A stretch of 28,939 nt of DNA from JADFNO01 sp965369945 (GTDB lineage: Bacteria > Planctomycetota > Phycisphaerae > Phycisphaerales > SM1A02): assembly GCA_965369945.1 (NCBI GenBank), contig CBDUST010000016.1, positions 1 to 28,939 on the forward strand. Reading direction: 5' to 3'. Positions 15,982 to 23,240 of the stretch are shown one piece after another. The notes beneath the pieces are model-generated. The model saw nothing but the letters and a program-made list of their open reading frames with translations. It did not search any database and had not been told where the DNA came from. Positions within the stretch are counted from its first letter, which is position 1, and the number at the start of each line of letters is the position of its first letter. Made by a program: the position numbers and the translations under genes.

Positions 15982-16351
15982 TGGTGAGCGGGACTATTAA
16001 GCGTTTTGGTCGCAGAGAGGGAATCCAGAATGCGGGGCTGGCTTCATAAGGTCGAGCCCCGAGGTCGGCCCCCTCGAAACAGTCAAATGGACTACCGGTC
16101 CTATTTGCACGCTTGCGGTCCGGAGCATAGCGACCTCTGAAGTAGGACAATGGGAGCGTCCACTTCGCAAATCACGCTCCCGTTGCAGTATGATGCGTAA
16201 TGGTTCATCGGGGTCGTTAGTTGAGGAATCTCTGGGAAATGTCCGTATCCAAAGAGACATCACCTGACCGCTGTTCAGCTTCACCCCTAGTTGCACCTCT
16301 TTTTCCAAGAGGCTATTGACAAGGCTGAACTCTGACACGCGGGAGAACCCG
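15982..16351. other. Spacer between divergent genes
   Basis: These 370 bases separate the chimera (minus) from the membrane-protein/crotonase pair (plus). I see no convincing gene. They include a stem of GGGAGCGT and ACGCTCCC (16152-16159 and 16174-16181) and a perfect -35-like TTGACA at 16316 with no matching -10. Promoters for both directions should lie here. Confidence 0.4.
16152..16181. other. Inverted repeat upstream of the crotonase pair
   Basis: A perfect 8-bp stem, GGGAGCGT with ACGCTCCC, encloses 14 bases. It lies about 170 bases before the first gene of the pair and could be an operator or part of a leader. Confidence 0.35.
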
Positions 16352-16792
16352 ATGCCTGATGGCCGAAATCAACCGCCAGAAAACTGCCTGCCTCCTTGGC
16401 AGCACACGGTCTTACATTATCTGCCCGTGATCCTCGTGAGCCTTCTCATCATGATCGAAATGGCGATAAACCTTCTGCGAGCCAATCTGACCACAACAAC
16501 TCCTTTCAATATCTCGGAATGGCCCGCCAAGATCATCTACGCACAGTTCGCATTCTGGATATGGGCGATTGTTACAAACGCAAGTATGGGGAGGCTTGCA
16601 AGAGGTGGAGGCTTGCGGAACGGCAAGCAGCATCAACGGAAGGTTGAAGCCGCGTCTATTGTGATCTTTAGCCTTCTGACCGGGCTTCTTTATATACTTT
16701 CATTCGGCCACGCAGTTCCTATGCCGTTTGCTTGGCTACCTACAGTACTTGCTGTTTTTCTTCCGTTTTGCATTCTTGGACGAGCAGCATGA
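16352..16792 (+). CDS. Small four-helix membrane protein coupled to the crotonase-like gene
   Basis: ATG 16352 is chosen because GGGAG lies six bases upstream; a TTG at 16316 is the alternative. The 146-residue product has four hydrophobic segments, at about 22-44 (YLPVILVSLLIMIEMAI), 60-78 (IIYAQFAFWIWAIV), 100-118 (ASIVIFSLLTGLLYIL) and 124-143 (PFAWLPTVLAVFLPFCIL). The central loop is basic (RLARGGGLRNGKQHQRK), which by the positive-inside rule places it in the cytoplasm. I recognise no family. Its stop overlaps the next start by four bases (ATGA), so it should be made in step with the membrane-anchored crotonase-fold protein and may form a complex with it. Confidence 0.7.
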   Translation: MPDGRNQPPENCLPPWQHTVLHYLPVILVSLLIMIEMAINLLRANLTTTTPFNISEWPAKIIYAQFAFWIWAIVTNASMGRLARGGGLRNGKQHQRKVEAASIVIFSLLTGLLYILSFGHAVPMPFAWLPTVLAVFLPFCILGRAA

Positions 16793-17928
16793 ATTTTCGA
16801 ACGAAGCTCAGCATGGGACGCCTTCTTGTGTGGGTGGCACTGGCAATCTGCATAAGTGTAAGCTGGCACTTTGTTCTCGAAAAAGCAGCACACGATTGGG
16901 AGCGAGCACTGATCATTCTTGGTTTCTTGATCGTGACGTTGTTCGCGGCCCATTTTGTGCACGCGCTCACCGAGACCGTCATCTTTCGTATAGCTGAAAG
17001 ACCGTCGGTCTTTGAAGAAATGATCGACGATTTCTTGCAAATGGGGCGGGAAAGAAGCGATGCCTCTGAGATTGACTGTTTCGTTCGCAAGTGGTTGCTG
17101 AGATTGGACAGGTTCACGACTCAGGATACCTATCAGTTTCGTATGTGGGCGGAAGGCTTGAAGAGAAACAAAGATACTGCATCGGTAAGGGTAAGTCATC
17201 CGGAAGTCTCAGAGCACAAAGTATGCTTGATTGAGTTTAAGCATGGCAAGGCTAATACACTAAGCGTGCGCCTTCTCGCTGATTTGACCAATGCCGTGTC
17301 GCAGGCTCCAAAGGATGTAATCTTTCTGTTCGGAAGGGGAACCGCCTTCTCAGGAGGACTTGATCTTCGGGAGTTATATGACTTGCAGTCCGCTCAATGG
17401 CAATTACGGCTCCTGATACGGCTCTATAAGACACTTCGTCAGCATCAGCCAGCGACGGCTAGCCTCGTTGGTGGCAAGGCGGCTGCCGGAGGCGTTGGCC
17501 TAGCTTTTTGTGCTAACGCCGTTGTTGCTAGTTCGACAGCTACGTTCTGGATTCCCGGACAACGGGGGTATTACCCGCTTGCACGAATACTGATCCCAAT
17601 CATCGTGGAGCGACGAAACATCGACCCCAATACGTTTAAGAAGGGACGGTTGTTTGGCAGGGAATTTAGCGCGGACGAGGCAAAGCACTATGGACTCGTG
17701 GATGTTGTCTTGGACGAAGCCGAGCCAAGCGCGGAGCTGTTGGGCGAGGCGGCATTATCTGTTTTGCGGGATGATAAGCAGCTGCTTTCTGAGGATGCGT
17801 TGGAATTGCGGTATGACCGGCAAACTGACCAGCGAGTCGATCGACTGACATCCCGAGCACTTAGGGAGCCGCAGCAAGAAGCGCTCCTAGCGAAAGTGGC
17901 AAATGATTACCCTGCATTCGATCGCTAG
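16789..17928 (+). CDS. Membrane-anchored crotonase-fold (enoyl-CoA hydratase/isomerase-like) protein lacking the hydratase glutamates
   Basis: ATG 16789 overlaps the preceding stop (ATGA), giving 379 residues. Two membrane helices (about 11-29 and 38-58) precede a linker. A crotonase domain spans about 143-310: GRGTAFSGGLDLREL (oxyanion-hole region 1), then VGGKAAAGGVGLAFCANAVV (region 2) and TATFWIPGQRGYYP. In rat enoyl-CoA hydratase the two catalytic glutamates lie in the GGGCEL and QPE contexts; the matching positions here are Gly237 (AGGVGL) and Gly257 (IPG). The domain therefore keeps the CoA/oxyanion scaffold but not the hydratase machinery. Related folds serve hydrolysis, decarboxylation and, in ClpP/SppA, proteolysis. 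A membrane-anchored crotonase in a defence-like island is unusual. The C-terminal 70 residues are charged and helical. The reaction is unknown. Confidence 0.8.
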   Translation: MNFRTKLSMGRLLVWVALAICISVSWHFVLEKAAHDWERALIILGFLIVTLFAAHFVHALTETVIFRIAERPSVFEEMIDDFLQMGRERSDASEIDCFVRKWLLRLDRFTTQDTYQFRMWAEGLKRNKDTASVRVSHPEVSEHKVCLIEFKHGKANTLSVRLLADLTNAVSQAPKDVIFLFGRGTAFSGGLDLRELYDLQSAQWQLRLLIRLYKTLRQHQPATASLVGGKAAAGGVGLAFCANAVVASSTATFWIPGQRGYYPLARILIPIIVERRNIDPNTFKKGRLFGREFSADEAKHYGLVDVVLDEAEPSAELLGEAALSVLRDDKQLLSEDALELRYDRQTDQRVDRLTSRALREPQQEALLAKVANDYPAFDR

Positions 17929-17960
17929 GCAGAAGACTGCGTATGTGCTCGAACGCAAAT

Positions 17961-17980
17961 CCTGATCCACGTGGATCAGG
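17961..17980. repeat. Perfect 20-bp palindrome upstream of the SIR2 gene
   Basis: CCTGATCCAC and GTGGATCAGG are exact inverse complements with no spacer. The site lies 33 bases after the crotonase stop and 140 before the SIR2 start. No U-tract follows, so an operator for a dimeric regulator is as likely as a transcript hairpin. Confidence 0.6.
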
Positions 17981-18120
17981 AACGGGTACAAACGCATGAT
18001 GCCAAAGTCTCGCCCTGCGACTGGTACAGAAACCGGTACAAGCCCACCCCAGGAGCTTATCCACGAGAGGCGACCGGCGCGGCCTACTACCGATCCTACT
18101 CGCTATGCTTTCACACTACG

Positions 18121-19170
18121 ATGGGTTTAGGCTTGATTCACCCTATTCATTGGAAAAGGGCTGATCTGAAGGAGTTAGCAGAAGACTCGCTTTCGTTCTA
18201 TGTTGGAAGCGGACTCTCTGCCGCTTCTGGTTTGGTAACGTGGGGGGAACTCGCGCAAGTAATGGACGATTGTCGCGTACGGTGCGAGGGCCGCAAGTCC
18301 GCGCTCCAAGACAATTGGACAGCAGACGCGCTGTCAGCCTTTATGCAGGCGTTCCTCAATGATCCGATCAGCGATTCCACAGACTCGCCGCTTGCATTGT
18401 CGCGTGACGCGATCGAACATGGCGATGACGCATGGCAACAGGCGGAGCGTCGCACCATCCTCCTCAACTGCTTTCTCCGGAATACCTATTCGGATCTTTA
18501 CCCTGATGGATTCAAGTATGGCGAGTATGAAAAGGTTATAAAGGTGCCGACGGGAGAACCTCGTCTCGAACATCAGAAGGCGCTGTGGAACTGTGATCCG
18601 AAAGCCGTGCTCACGACGAATTACGACGTGTTGATCGAGAATGGCTATCACCAAGTTCTGGAGCCATCGAAACTGCGCTGTTACCGGTATACGGCTCAGT
18701 TTCTGCCTTTCATCATGACCAACGAGCGGTTCATCCTTAAACTGCACGGTGATATCAACGACGTCGGCACGATGCAGTTCGATCCGAATTCTGCGTGGAA
18801 ATCAAAGAGGGCGCTGGGTGGCAGGGCGGGGGATGATGTACGGAAAGTGTATGAGAAAGTCATGTTCAACGGACACATGATTTACGTCGGGGCTGGAATG
18901 CGGGACTGGACAATTATCGAGCTACACAAGGCGTGGCGAATTGCGTCGGCCAAGAAGAACGATAAACGTTTGAATAGCTTGCGCCGCTTCGTGATACTTC
19001 CCAAAGACGAGATTAAAGCTATAAGCAACAAGCCGGCCGGCCGATTCGCTCGTACCAGTCTCTTTGATGATCTTCAATTCCTCTGGTACGACCCTGAAAA
19101 GGAGGATCGTGAAAATACGATCTTGGAGTTCCTTGGGAAGATTGCCGAGAAGCGTCAGGATCCTGACTAG
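18121..19170 (+). CDS. SIR2-domain protein (predicted NAD-consuming)
   Basis: The 349-residue protein carries the SIR2 NAD-binding signatures in order: FYVGSGLSAASG (26-37), VLTTNYD (Asn167), LKLHGD (His209) and MIYVGAGMRDW (254-263). The last replaces the sirtuin VGYSxxD-type motif. It lacks the zinc ribbon of deacetylase sirtuins, as do SIR2 domains of bacterial defence proteins (for example ThsA, DSR-type, SIR2-APAZ), which hydrolyse NAD+. ATG 18121 is chosen because it opens the conserved domain; an in-frame GTG at 17971 would add a non-conserved, poorly structured 50 residues spanning the palindrome. No clear ribosome site precedes it. No partner gene is coupled to it, and the next gene is convergent, ending only seven bases away. 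Possibly a single-gene NADase module. Confidence 0.85.
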   Translation: MGLGLIHPIHWKRADLKELAEDSLSFYVGSGLSAASGLVTWGELAQVMDDCRVRCEGRKSALQDNWTADALSAFMQAFLNDPISDSTDSPLALSRDAIEHGDDAWQQAERRTILLNCFLRNTYSDLYPDGFKYGEYEKVIKVPTGEPRLEHQKALWNCDPKAVLTTNYDVLIENGYHQVLEPSKLRCYRYTAQFLPFIMTNERFILKLHGDINDVGTMQFDPNSAWKSKRALGGRAGDDVRKVYEKVMFNGHMIYVGAGMRDWTIIELHKAWRIASAKKNDKRLNSLRRFVILPKDEIKAISNKPAGRFARTSLFDDLQFLWYDPEKEDRENTILEFLGKIAEKRQDPD

Positions 19171-19177
19171 ACGCTCA

Positions 19178-20146
19178 TCACGGTACGAGGCGCCGCTTCC
19201 GATGCTTCCCACGCACGTTCTCAATCGCCATCCGGGCAAGTCGTTCGAGCGCAGCTGATGTCTTGAAACCCACGTGTGGAGTCACGATGAGATTCGTTGA
19301 TGCTGGATCGAGTCTCAGGAGAACGTCACGTCGGGCTTTGTCGACGGTGTCGACCGGTTCATTCAAAAACACGTCAATGCCGGCGCTGCCGATCGCGCCA
19401 GTGGTAAGAGCGGCCGCAAGAGCTTTGGCGTCAACCACGGCTCCTCGCGAAGTATTGATCAGCAAAGACCCGCGTCGCATCGCGGAAATGAGCTTCTTCC
19501 CGACAAAGCCCGTTGTTTCCTTGTTGAGTTCCAGATGGACTGAAACTATGTCTGCTTGCTCGAAGACCTCCTTCGGCGTACGACGGTAGGCGAGTACTCG
19601 CGACGGCTTGCGCATGGTTCGGTTCCAGCCAATAACGTTGCAACCCATGGCCGCAAACTTCTGTGCCGTTGCAGTTCCAATGTGACCCGTCCCGATGATA
19701 CCGACGGTGCTTCCCTCCAATTCGACCCCAGGGACGACTCCTCCGCTGTCCCACGCTCCCGTGCGAGCATTCAGGTTTGATCGGAGAAGATTGCGACGCA
19801 AGGCTAGGGCAAGGCAGACCGCAAGTTCAGCGACAGACGCCGTGGAGTAGCCTGGGCAGTAATACACAGAAAGCTCGAGGTGCTTGCACGTTGTCAGATC
19901 GACATCGTCGTAACCAGTGAAGGCCAAAGACACGATCTTGAGTTTCGGGAACCGCCTCTTCCATGCCTCGACATCGTGCTTCTTAATGTGATGCTTCGCG
20001 GTGACCAGCGCGGTCACATCGTTTCGATCGTCCGGCGACAACTCGGAATCCCAACTCGCGGAAAGGTCTTGTTCCTCTCGACGTGCGAGATTGACCTCGT
20101 CGGCCAAATGGTCGAGATCATGAAGCAGCACAACTTTGGTGGTCAA
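19178..20146 (-). CDS. D-isomer-specific 2-hydroxyacid dehydrogenase, NAD-binding
   Basis: The 322-residue protein has the usual family length and layout. The nucleotide loop VGIIGTGHIGTATAQKF (GxGxxG at 152-157) is followed by LLINTSRGAVVD (Arg234), DVFLNEP (Glu263) and VTPHVGF (His291), so the Arg-Glu-His catalytic triad is intact. Family members reduce 2-keto acids with NAD(P)H; the substrate cannot be told. The N-terminal 25 residues are unusually charged. Its start overlaps the stop of an upstream four-helix membrane protein by four bases, an odd partner for a metabolic dehydrogenase. This raises the possibility that it senses NAD state or a metabolite for that partner (inference). It converges on the SIR2 gene with a seven-base gap. 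Confidence 0.9.
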   Translation of the reverse strand: MTTKVVLLHDLDHLADEVNLARREEQDLSASWDSELSPDDRNDVTALVTAKHHIKKHDVEAWKRRFPKLKIVSLAFTGYDDVDLTTCKHLELSVYYCPGYSTASVAELAVCLALALRRNLLRSNLNARTGAWDSGGVVPGVELEGSTVGIIGTGHIGTATAQKFAAMGCNVIGWNRTMRKPSRVLAYRRTPKEVFEQADIVSVHLELNKETTGFVGKKLISAMRRGSLLINTSRGAVVDAKALAAALTTGAIGSAGIDVFLNEPVDTVDKARRDVLLRLDPASTNLIVTPHVGFKTSAALERLARMAIENVRGKHRKRRLVP

Positions 20147-20778
20147 GGGTTTGGTCCTCCCTGTGGTGTTGTCGGCGGTTGCTGTTCCCCCCGCGCTTGC
20201 GTCGAAATCTCGTTCAGCTTCAACTCAAACGTCTTGTGCTCCGAAGACCTCTTCCCACACCTGTAGACGAAGACGAACAAGCACCCTACATAGACAAGAC
20301 CCACCGTGATGCCTACCCAAAGCTTGGCCGGCTCATCCGTACCCAAAATGATTCCAGCGACACCGAGAAGTGCAAGAAGGTAGAAGGGGATGTAGGAGGC
20401 GATGTGGTCGGCAACGCCGGTTCGAACGGACAGATGGGCTCGCCATGGACCAACACAGCCGTGGTAAGCCTCCATGTTGGCCAATCGATTGCGAATAGCC
20501 GTGAAAGCAGATTGGTAATGCCAGTCGATCAGGCAAAGGCCAACGGCGACAGTGCAGAGAATGGCCCCACCTAGCTGAAACACGAGGTGTCGTTGATCGG
20601 GTGCAAGGCCGGTAGCAAACGGAACGGTGACGGCTGCTGCCGCGATGAGCTGCGCGAACGTGCGTGCTCGACTGGTAAGCTGACTGTAGTTGCGGCACGC
20701 CTCTGCGCCCTGTTCGTATTGAGCACGTTCAGTTTCAGTCATATCACTGGCTGGGGGGCTGTAGAGAATCATGGGCAT
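20143..20778 (-). CDS. Four-helix membrane protein coupled to the dehydrogenase
   Basis: The product is 211 residues from ATG 20778; TTG 20805 would add nine. An N-terminal soluble stretch (YEQGAEACRNYSQLTSRARTF) leads into two hydrophobic helices (about 38-57 and 64-83). A helical cytoplasmic linker (WHYQSAFTAIRNRLANMEAYHG) and two more helices (IPFYLLALLGVAGIIL and VGITVGLVYVGCLFVFVYRC) follow. The tail is polar and proline-rich. The arrangement of a short helix, paired membrane helices and a charged linker recalls SLATT-type membrane effectors of nucleotide-signalling defence systems, but I see no diagnostic motif. The ATGA overlap with the dehydrogenase gene indicates a two-gene unit. Start choice is uncertain because no ribosome site is evident. 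Confidence 0.6.
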   Translation of the reverse strand: MPMILYSPPASDMTETERAQYEQGAEACRNYSQLTSRARTFAQLIAAAAVTVPFATGLAPDQRHLVFQLGGAILCTVAVGLCLIDWHYQSAFTAIRNRLANMEAYHGCVGPWRAHLSVRTGVADHIASYIPFYLLALLGVAGIILGTDEPAKLWVGITVGLVYVGCLFVFVYRCGKRSSEHKTFELKLNEISTQARGEQQPPTTPQGGPNP

Positions 20779-20874
20779 CGGTGCATCTTTAAGAAGGCAC
20801 CACAATGATAGGGGAAGAAGTGGCCTGAACGTGTCCGAGATCTTCGTAAAACGGACATGTAGATTACCTTCTCA

Positions 20875-20893
20875 AATGACGCACAACGTCATT
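20875..20893. other. Hairpin upstream of the membrane-protein/dehydrogenase pair
   Basis: AATGACG and CGTCATT form a perfect 7-bp stem with a CACAA loop, about 100 bases before the minus-strand start at 20778. A regulator site for that operon is plausible. Confidence 0.35.
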
Positions 20894-20968
20894 ACTTGAT
20901 CGGGCCAAGAGACATGCATCGAACTCCACCAGCGTATCGGTCGATGGTTCACGCGTGTGAGCCTGTCC

Positions 20969-21007
20969 ATCCGCCAACTTGCCGGAGGCGAGTCCGCCCT
21001 GGCGGAT
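20969..21007. repeat. Nested cruciform, REP-like element
   Basis: The outer arms ATCCGCCA and TGGCGGAT (8 bp) enclose a second stem, ACTTGCC and GGCGAGT, closed by a GGA loop, with an unpaired CCGCCC bulge. This arrangement resembles intergenic REP-type palindromes. I see no second copy in the window. Confidence 0.45.
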
Positions 21008-21417
21008 CTGCCTTTGGCATAATCACCTTCGGAGACCGTGCGAGGATGAGCGGGTGAGGGTGTGATGGGGTGATGAGCTGAAGGTGAAACGCTCGACGCG
21101 CAAATCACTGTGTCACCCTGTCACCCTCTCAAACGGCAATCGCCATCCACGCTGGGTAGCGGTCACTGACTGGACCGGGTTCGGGAATCAGTCGATGGCT
21201 TCCGCGGGACTCCCCCGGAACTAAGTGGAGCCGGTCACATGCGCGCATTGAGCATTCGACCACCTTATTCAGAACTGATCCGGCGGCGCACCAAGCCGAT
21301 CGAGTGGACCTGTGAGTGATCCGGCCGGGCCGGGCCCAGAGAGTCACCCTGCCGCTAACCCCAGGGCGTCTGTCAACCAGAGAGCGCGAGTGTCCGAGAG
21401 GGTTGCCCTCGGCCGGT

Positions 21418-21441
21418 GGGAGCAACCCCACGGTTGCTCTC
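21418..21441. other. Stable GC-rich hairpin
   Basis: GAGCAACC (21420-21427) and GGTTGCTC (21432-21439) pair around CCAC; adjacent bases extend the stem to 10 bp. Outer CCGAGAG/CTCTCGG segments can pair as well, giving a larger fold that could be a structured RNA. Confidence 0.35.
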
Positions 21442-21568
21442 GGACCCCGAGGCCGCGGCTTCAAAACCGAGAGTGCCGGCGTCCGAGTCTCCTGGCCGCA
21501 AACGCCCGTGCCCACGCAGCTTTGGGCGATCCTGCCCGCTAGCCCGCCGAGAGCCCAAGCCGTAAACC

Positions 21569-21596
21569 AAAACGCCGCCGCAAGTTCGCGACGGCG
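21569..21596 (-). terminator. Intrinsic terminator, minus strand
   Basis: Read on the minus strand, CGCCGTCGC and GCGGCGGCG form a 9-bp stem (one G-T pair) around GAACTT, followed at once by TTTT. It lies about 105 bases past the last gene of the Orc1/Cdc6-like operon and just after the tRNA-like fragment, so it would end either transcript. Confidence 0.65.
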
Positions 21597-21602
21597 TCGA
21601 AA

Positions 21603-21646
21603 GCTCCCCGATTCGGACTCGAACTGGCAACCGATCGGTTAACAAG
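21603..21646 (-). pseudogene. tRNA-Asn-like 3' fragment (GTT anticodon context)
   Basis: On the minus strand the stretch reads TTGTTAACCG, then ATCGGTTGCCAG, then TTCGAGTCC and finally CGGGGAGC. This follows the order and spacing of a bacterial tRNA-Asn from anticodon loop through T-loop to acceptor. The T-stem halves (GCCAG and CCGAA) do not pair, no matching 5' acceptor or D-arm precedes it, and the anticodon stem is broken. It is therefore not a working tRNA. A terminator follows it, as behind real tRNA genes. It may be a decayed tRNA or an attachment-site remnant from integration; the palindrome AACCGATCGGTT inside it means chance cannot be excluded. Confidence 0.35.
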
Positions 21647-21661
21647 CGGCGTCGGAACATA

Positions 21662-21697
21662 CCTCGTTGGCCTTGGAATCGGCCCTAGCCGTCGAGG
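21662..21697 (-). other. Hairpin just after the last membrane-protein gene
   Basis: CCTCG and CGAGG enclose an inner GGCC/GGCC pair. It sits four bases beyond the minus-strand stop at 21702 and has no U-tract. It may protect the 3' end of the message. Confidence 0.3.
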
Positions 21698-21701
21698 CAC
21701 T

Positions 21702-22370
21702 CTACTCACGCAGCAGCATGGTCAGATAGTGAATGCGGTCGTAAAGCGGAACACCAATCCCACCAAGGACGACGAAGAAAACAAAGAGAAATGCTATGGC
21801 CATCTTGATGGCCGCCAACGTTGTGATCCGGTAGTGGTCAATCCCGTTGCCTTGTCGCCCTCGCCAAATCTCACCGGCCCAGAGAATTCCCATGCAGGCG
21901 GCCAGTATGGCACCAACGGCGAAGACACCATTGATGGTATGGCTCAACAGCATGCGGCACGTCTCAATCTCCGTCGTGTAGTATTCCGCGCGCAGTCCTG
22001 TTGGGGGAAGCAACTCTGAGAGCGGCGGGCGCCCCTGGGTAAACTCGACGATTGCGAGCGCGGCAGCCATGACCGAAAGCCAAGAGAAGTCGATGATCCC
22101 TATCGCCACCGGCGGGCGAGTGCAAGACCCGGTCACGGGCGCTTCAATTGGGTCGCGTGGCGTGAGAAGGCGGGTAGCAAGGCCCGTCACCAAGAACAGA
22201 GCCCCAAGCGCGATGCTTCGGAGTACCACATGATCAATGGTGAGGAGATAAACGCACAGCGCAAGAAACACCAATCCGCTCGCAACCTCAAGAGCAACTA
22301 ACCGCACCTCGCGACGATCAATAGCGCTAAAGATCAAGCGGCCGACAGTCATCGCTATCGCGGATTCCAT
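21702..22370 (-). CDS. Polytopic membrane protein, unknown
   Basis: The 222-residue protein starts at ATG 22370, six bases after GGGAG. About five hydrophobic segments are visible: residues about 26-46 (ALEVASGLVFLALCVYLL), 50-66 (LRSIALGALFLVTGLA), 90-110, 143-166 (INGVFAVGAILAACMGILWAG) and 188-208 (AIKMAIAFLFVFFVVLGGIGV). No catalytic or family motif stands out. It is the last of three closely spaced minus-strand genes, 27 bases after another membrane protein and led by the Orc1/Cdc6-like ATPase, so the three are probably co-transcribed. Confidence 0.65.
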   Translation of the reverse strand: MESAIAMTVGRLIFSAIDRREVRLVALEVASGLVFLALCVYLLTIDHVVLRSIALGALFLVTGLATRLLTPRDPIEAPVTGSCTRPPVAIGIIDFSWLSVMAAALAIVEFTQGRPPLSELLPPTGLRAEYYTTEIETCRMLLSHTINGVFAVGAILAACMGILWAGEIWRGRQGNGIDHYRITTLAAIKMAIAFLFVFFVVLGGIGVPLYDRIHYLTMLLRE

Positions 22371-22397
22371 CTCTGGCTCCCGAAATGAGCACTCGCG

Positions 22398-23225
22398 TTA
22401 GATCAGGCGCTTCCTCTCCTGTCTGCGAAGGAATGAGTATTCCGCAAGGTAGTATACATCGATCCACAATACAAATAGCGGTATCCACCCCATGAGTATG
22501 GGGAGAGGGATCGAGAATACTGAGACGTCAAGAAACGGAAGATTCACGTATCGCCAAGCGCCTGAGTACGTATTTATGTACTCAATAGGCAGCGCAAGAA
22601 GCATCGCCGCGATCACGATGCATGCCGCATAGCGAGCCGAACGCATGGCTGTCAGATAGACGGATCGATGGATCAGCGAGTAAATGAACATGTCAACGGT
22701 AAACGACACACCAACTATGAAGAAGGCGAACGGCAGTCCCGGAAAAAGAGGAAACTGCCAGAGAAGTCCCACGACAATGAGCGTGATTCCTACCGTGGAG
22801 AGCAGTACTGCGAGTGATCGGCTTTGTCCATCAGCGACGCGTGGTTTGAGTACATTCCTGACGAAGAGATAAGTTTCGACGGCGGCCGGAATGAACAGGA
22901 TGTACGCCACAAGCGAAGGAATAATGAAACCGCCGGAGAAGAAAGCAAAGGAATAAACCCAGGAGGGAGAGACAATCTGCCCGACGGTCTCTATCGCCAG
23001 CGTCAAGCTTGTTCCGAAGAGAATCAGCAGGAGGTATTCCTTGACGTTGTCTAGGTGATACTTGTCGTAGTGAAACACTAGTTCGTTGAGCGAATAAAAG
23101 AGCATGATCCAGCCCGCGAGAAGTGGGATCGTGTCTGCATTTGGAATGGAGAAAACGATCAGCACTACGGCTACTGCTGCCACGAGGAGCCTGCTGTCGC
23201 GCATGAATAGATTTGTGGTGAGCAT
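22398..23225 (-). CDS. Polytopic membrane protein, unknown
   Basis: The 275-residue protein has about eight hydrophobic segments across its whole length, beginning with LLVAAVAVVLIVFSI and ending with IPLPILMGWIPLFVLWIDVYYLAEY. Charged or aromatic residues inside the membrane region (NELVFHYDKYH, IEYINTYSGAWRYVNLPF) hint at a binding pocket. The GAWRY-IP-W pattern is faintly like lycopene-cyclase or carotenoid-associated membrane families, but not enough to name it. It starts 15 bases after the Orc1/Cdc6-like stop and lies 27 bases before another membrane-protein gene. Codon use is visibly less GC-rich than that of the ATPase upstream. Confidence 0.65.
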   Translation of the reverse strand: MLTTNLFMRDSRLLVAAVAVVLIVFSIPNADTIPLLAGWIMLFYSLNELVFHYDKYHLDNVKEYLLLILFGTSLTLAIETVGQIVSPSWVYSFAFFSGGFIIPSLVAYILFIPAAVETYLFVRNVLKPRVADGQSRSLAVLLSTVGITLIVVGLLWQFPLFPGLPFAFFIVGVSFTVDMFIYSLIHRSVYLTAMRSARYAACIVIAAMLLALPIEYINTYSGAWRYVNLPFLDVSVFSIPLPILMGWIPLFVLWIDVYYLAEYSFLRRQERKRLI

Positions 23226-23240
23226 TCATAAATATCATCT

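Larger units (their letters stand above)
20779..21701. other. Hairpin-rich non-coding block
   Basis: In 923 bases I find no credible gene; the open frames are arginine/proline-rich and lack ribosome sites. The block contains a 7-bp hairpin at 20875-20893, a nested cruciform at 20969-21007, an imperfect inverted pair of GGGTGA/TCACCC runs at about 21054-21127, a strong GAGCAACC hairpin at 21418-21441, a minus-strand terminator at 21569-21596 and a tRNA-Asn-like fragment at 21603-21646. It may be a recombination scar or carry an unrecognised RNA. Confidence 0.5.

Noticed and set aside
15997..16338. 113-codon minus-strand frame upstream of the chimera
   Set aside because: The first 60 codons look somewhat protein-like, but the GTG start has no ribosome site, no domain is visible, and it covers the expected promoter region of both neighbours.
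21437..21500. Selenocysteine-tRNA-like stretch on the plus strand (CTTCAAAA loop, later GTCCGAGTC)
   Set aside because: Only three pairs form in the anticodon stem, the T-loop lacks TTC, and no matching acceptor arms are present.
21129..21660. Minus-strand frames of 128 and 95 codons in the hairpin-rich block
   Set aside because: They follow GC-rich hairpins and tRNA-like sequence; composition is Arg/Gly/Pro-rich, typical of non-coding GC-rich DNA.
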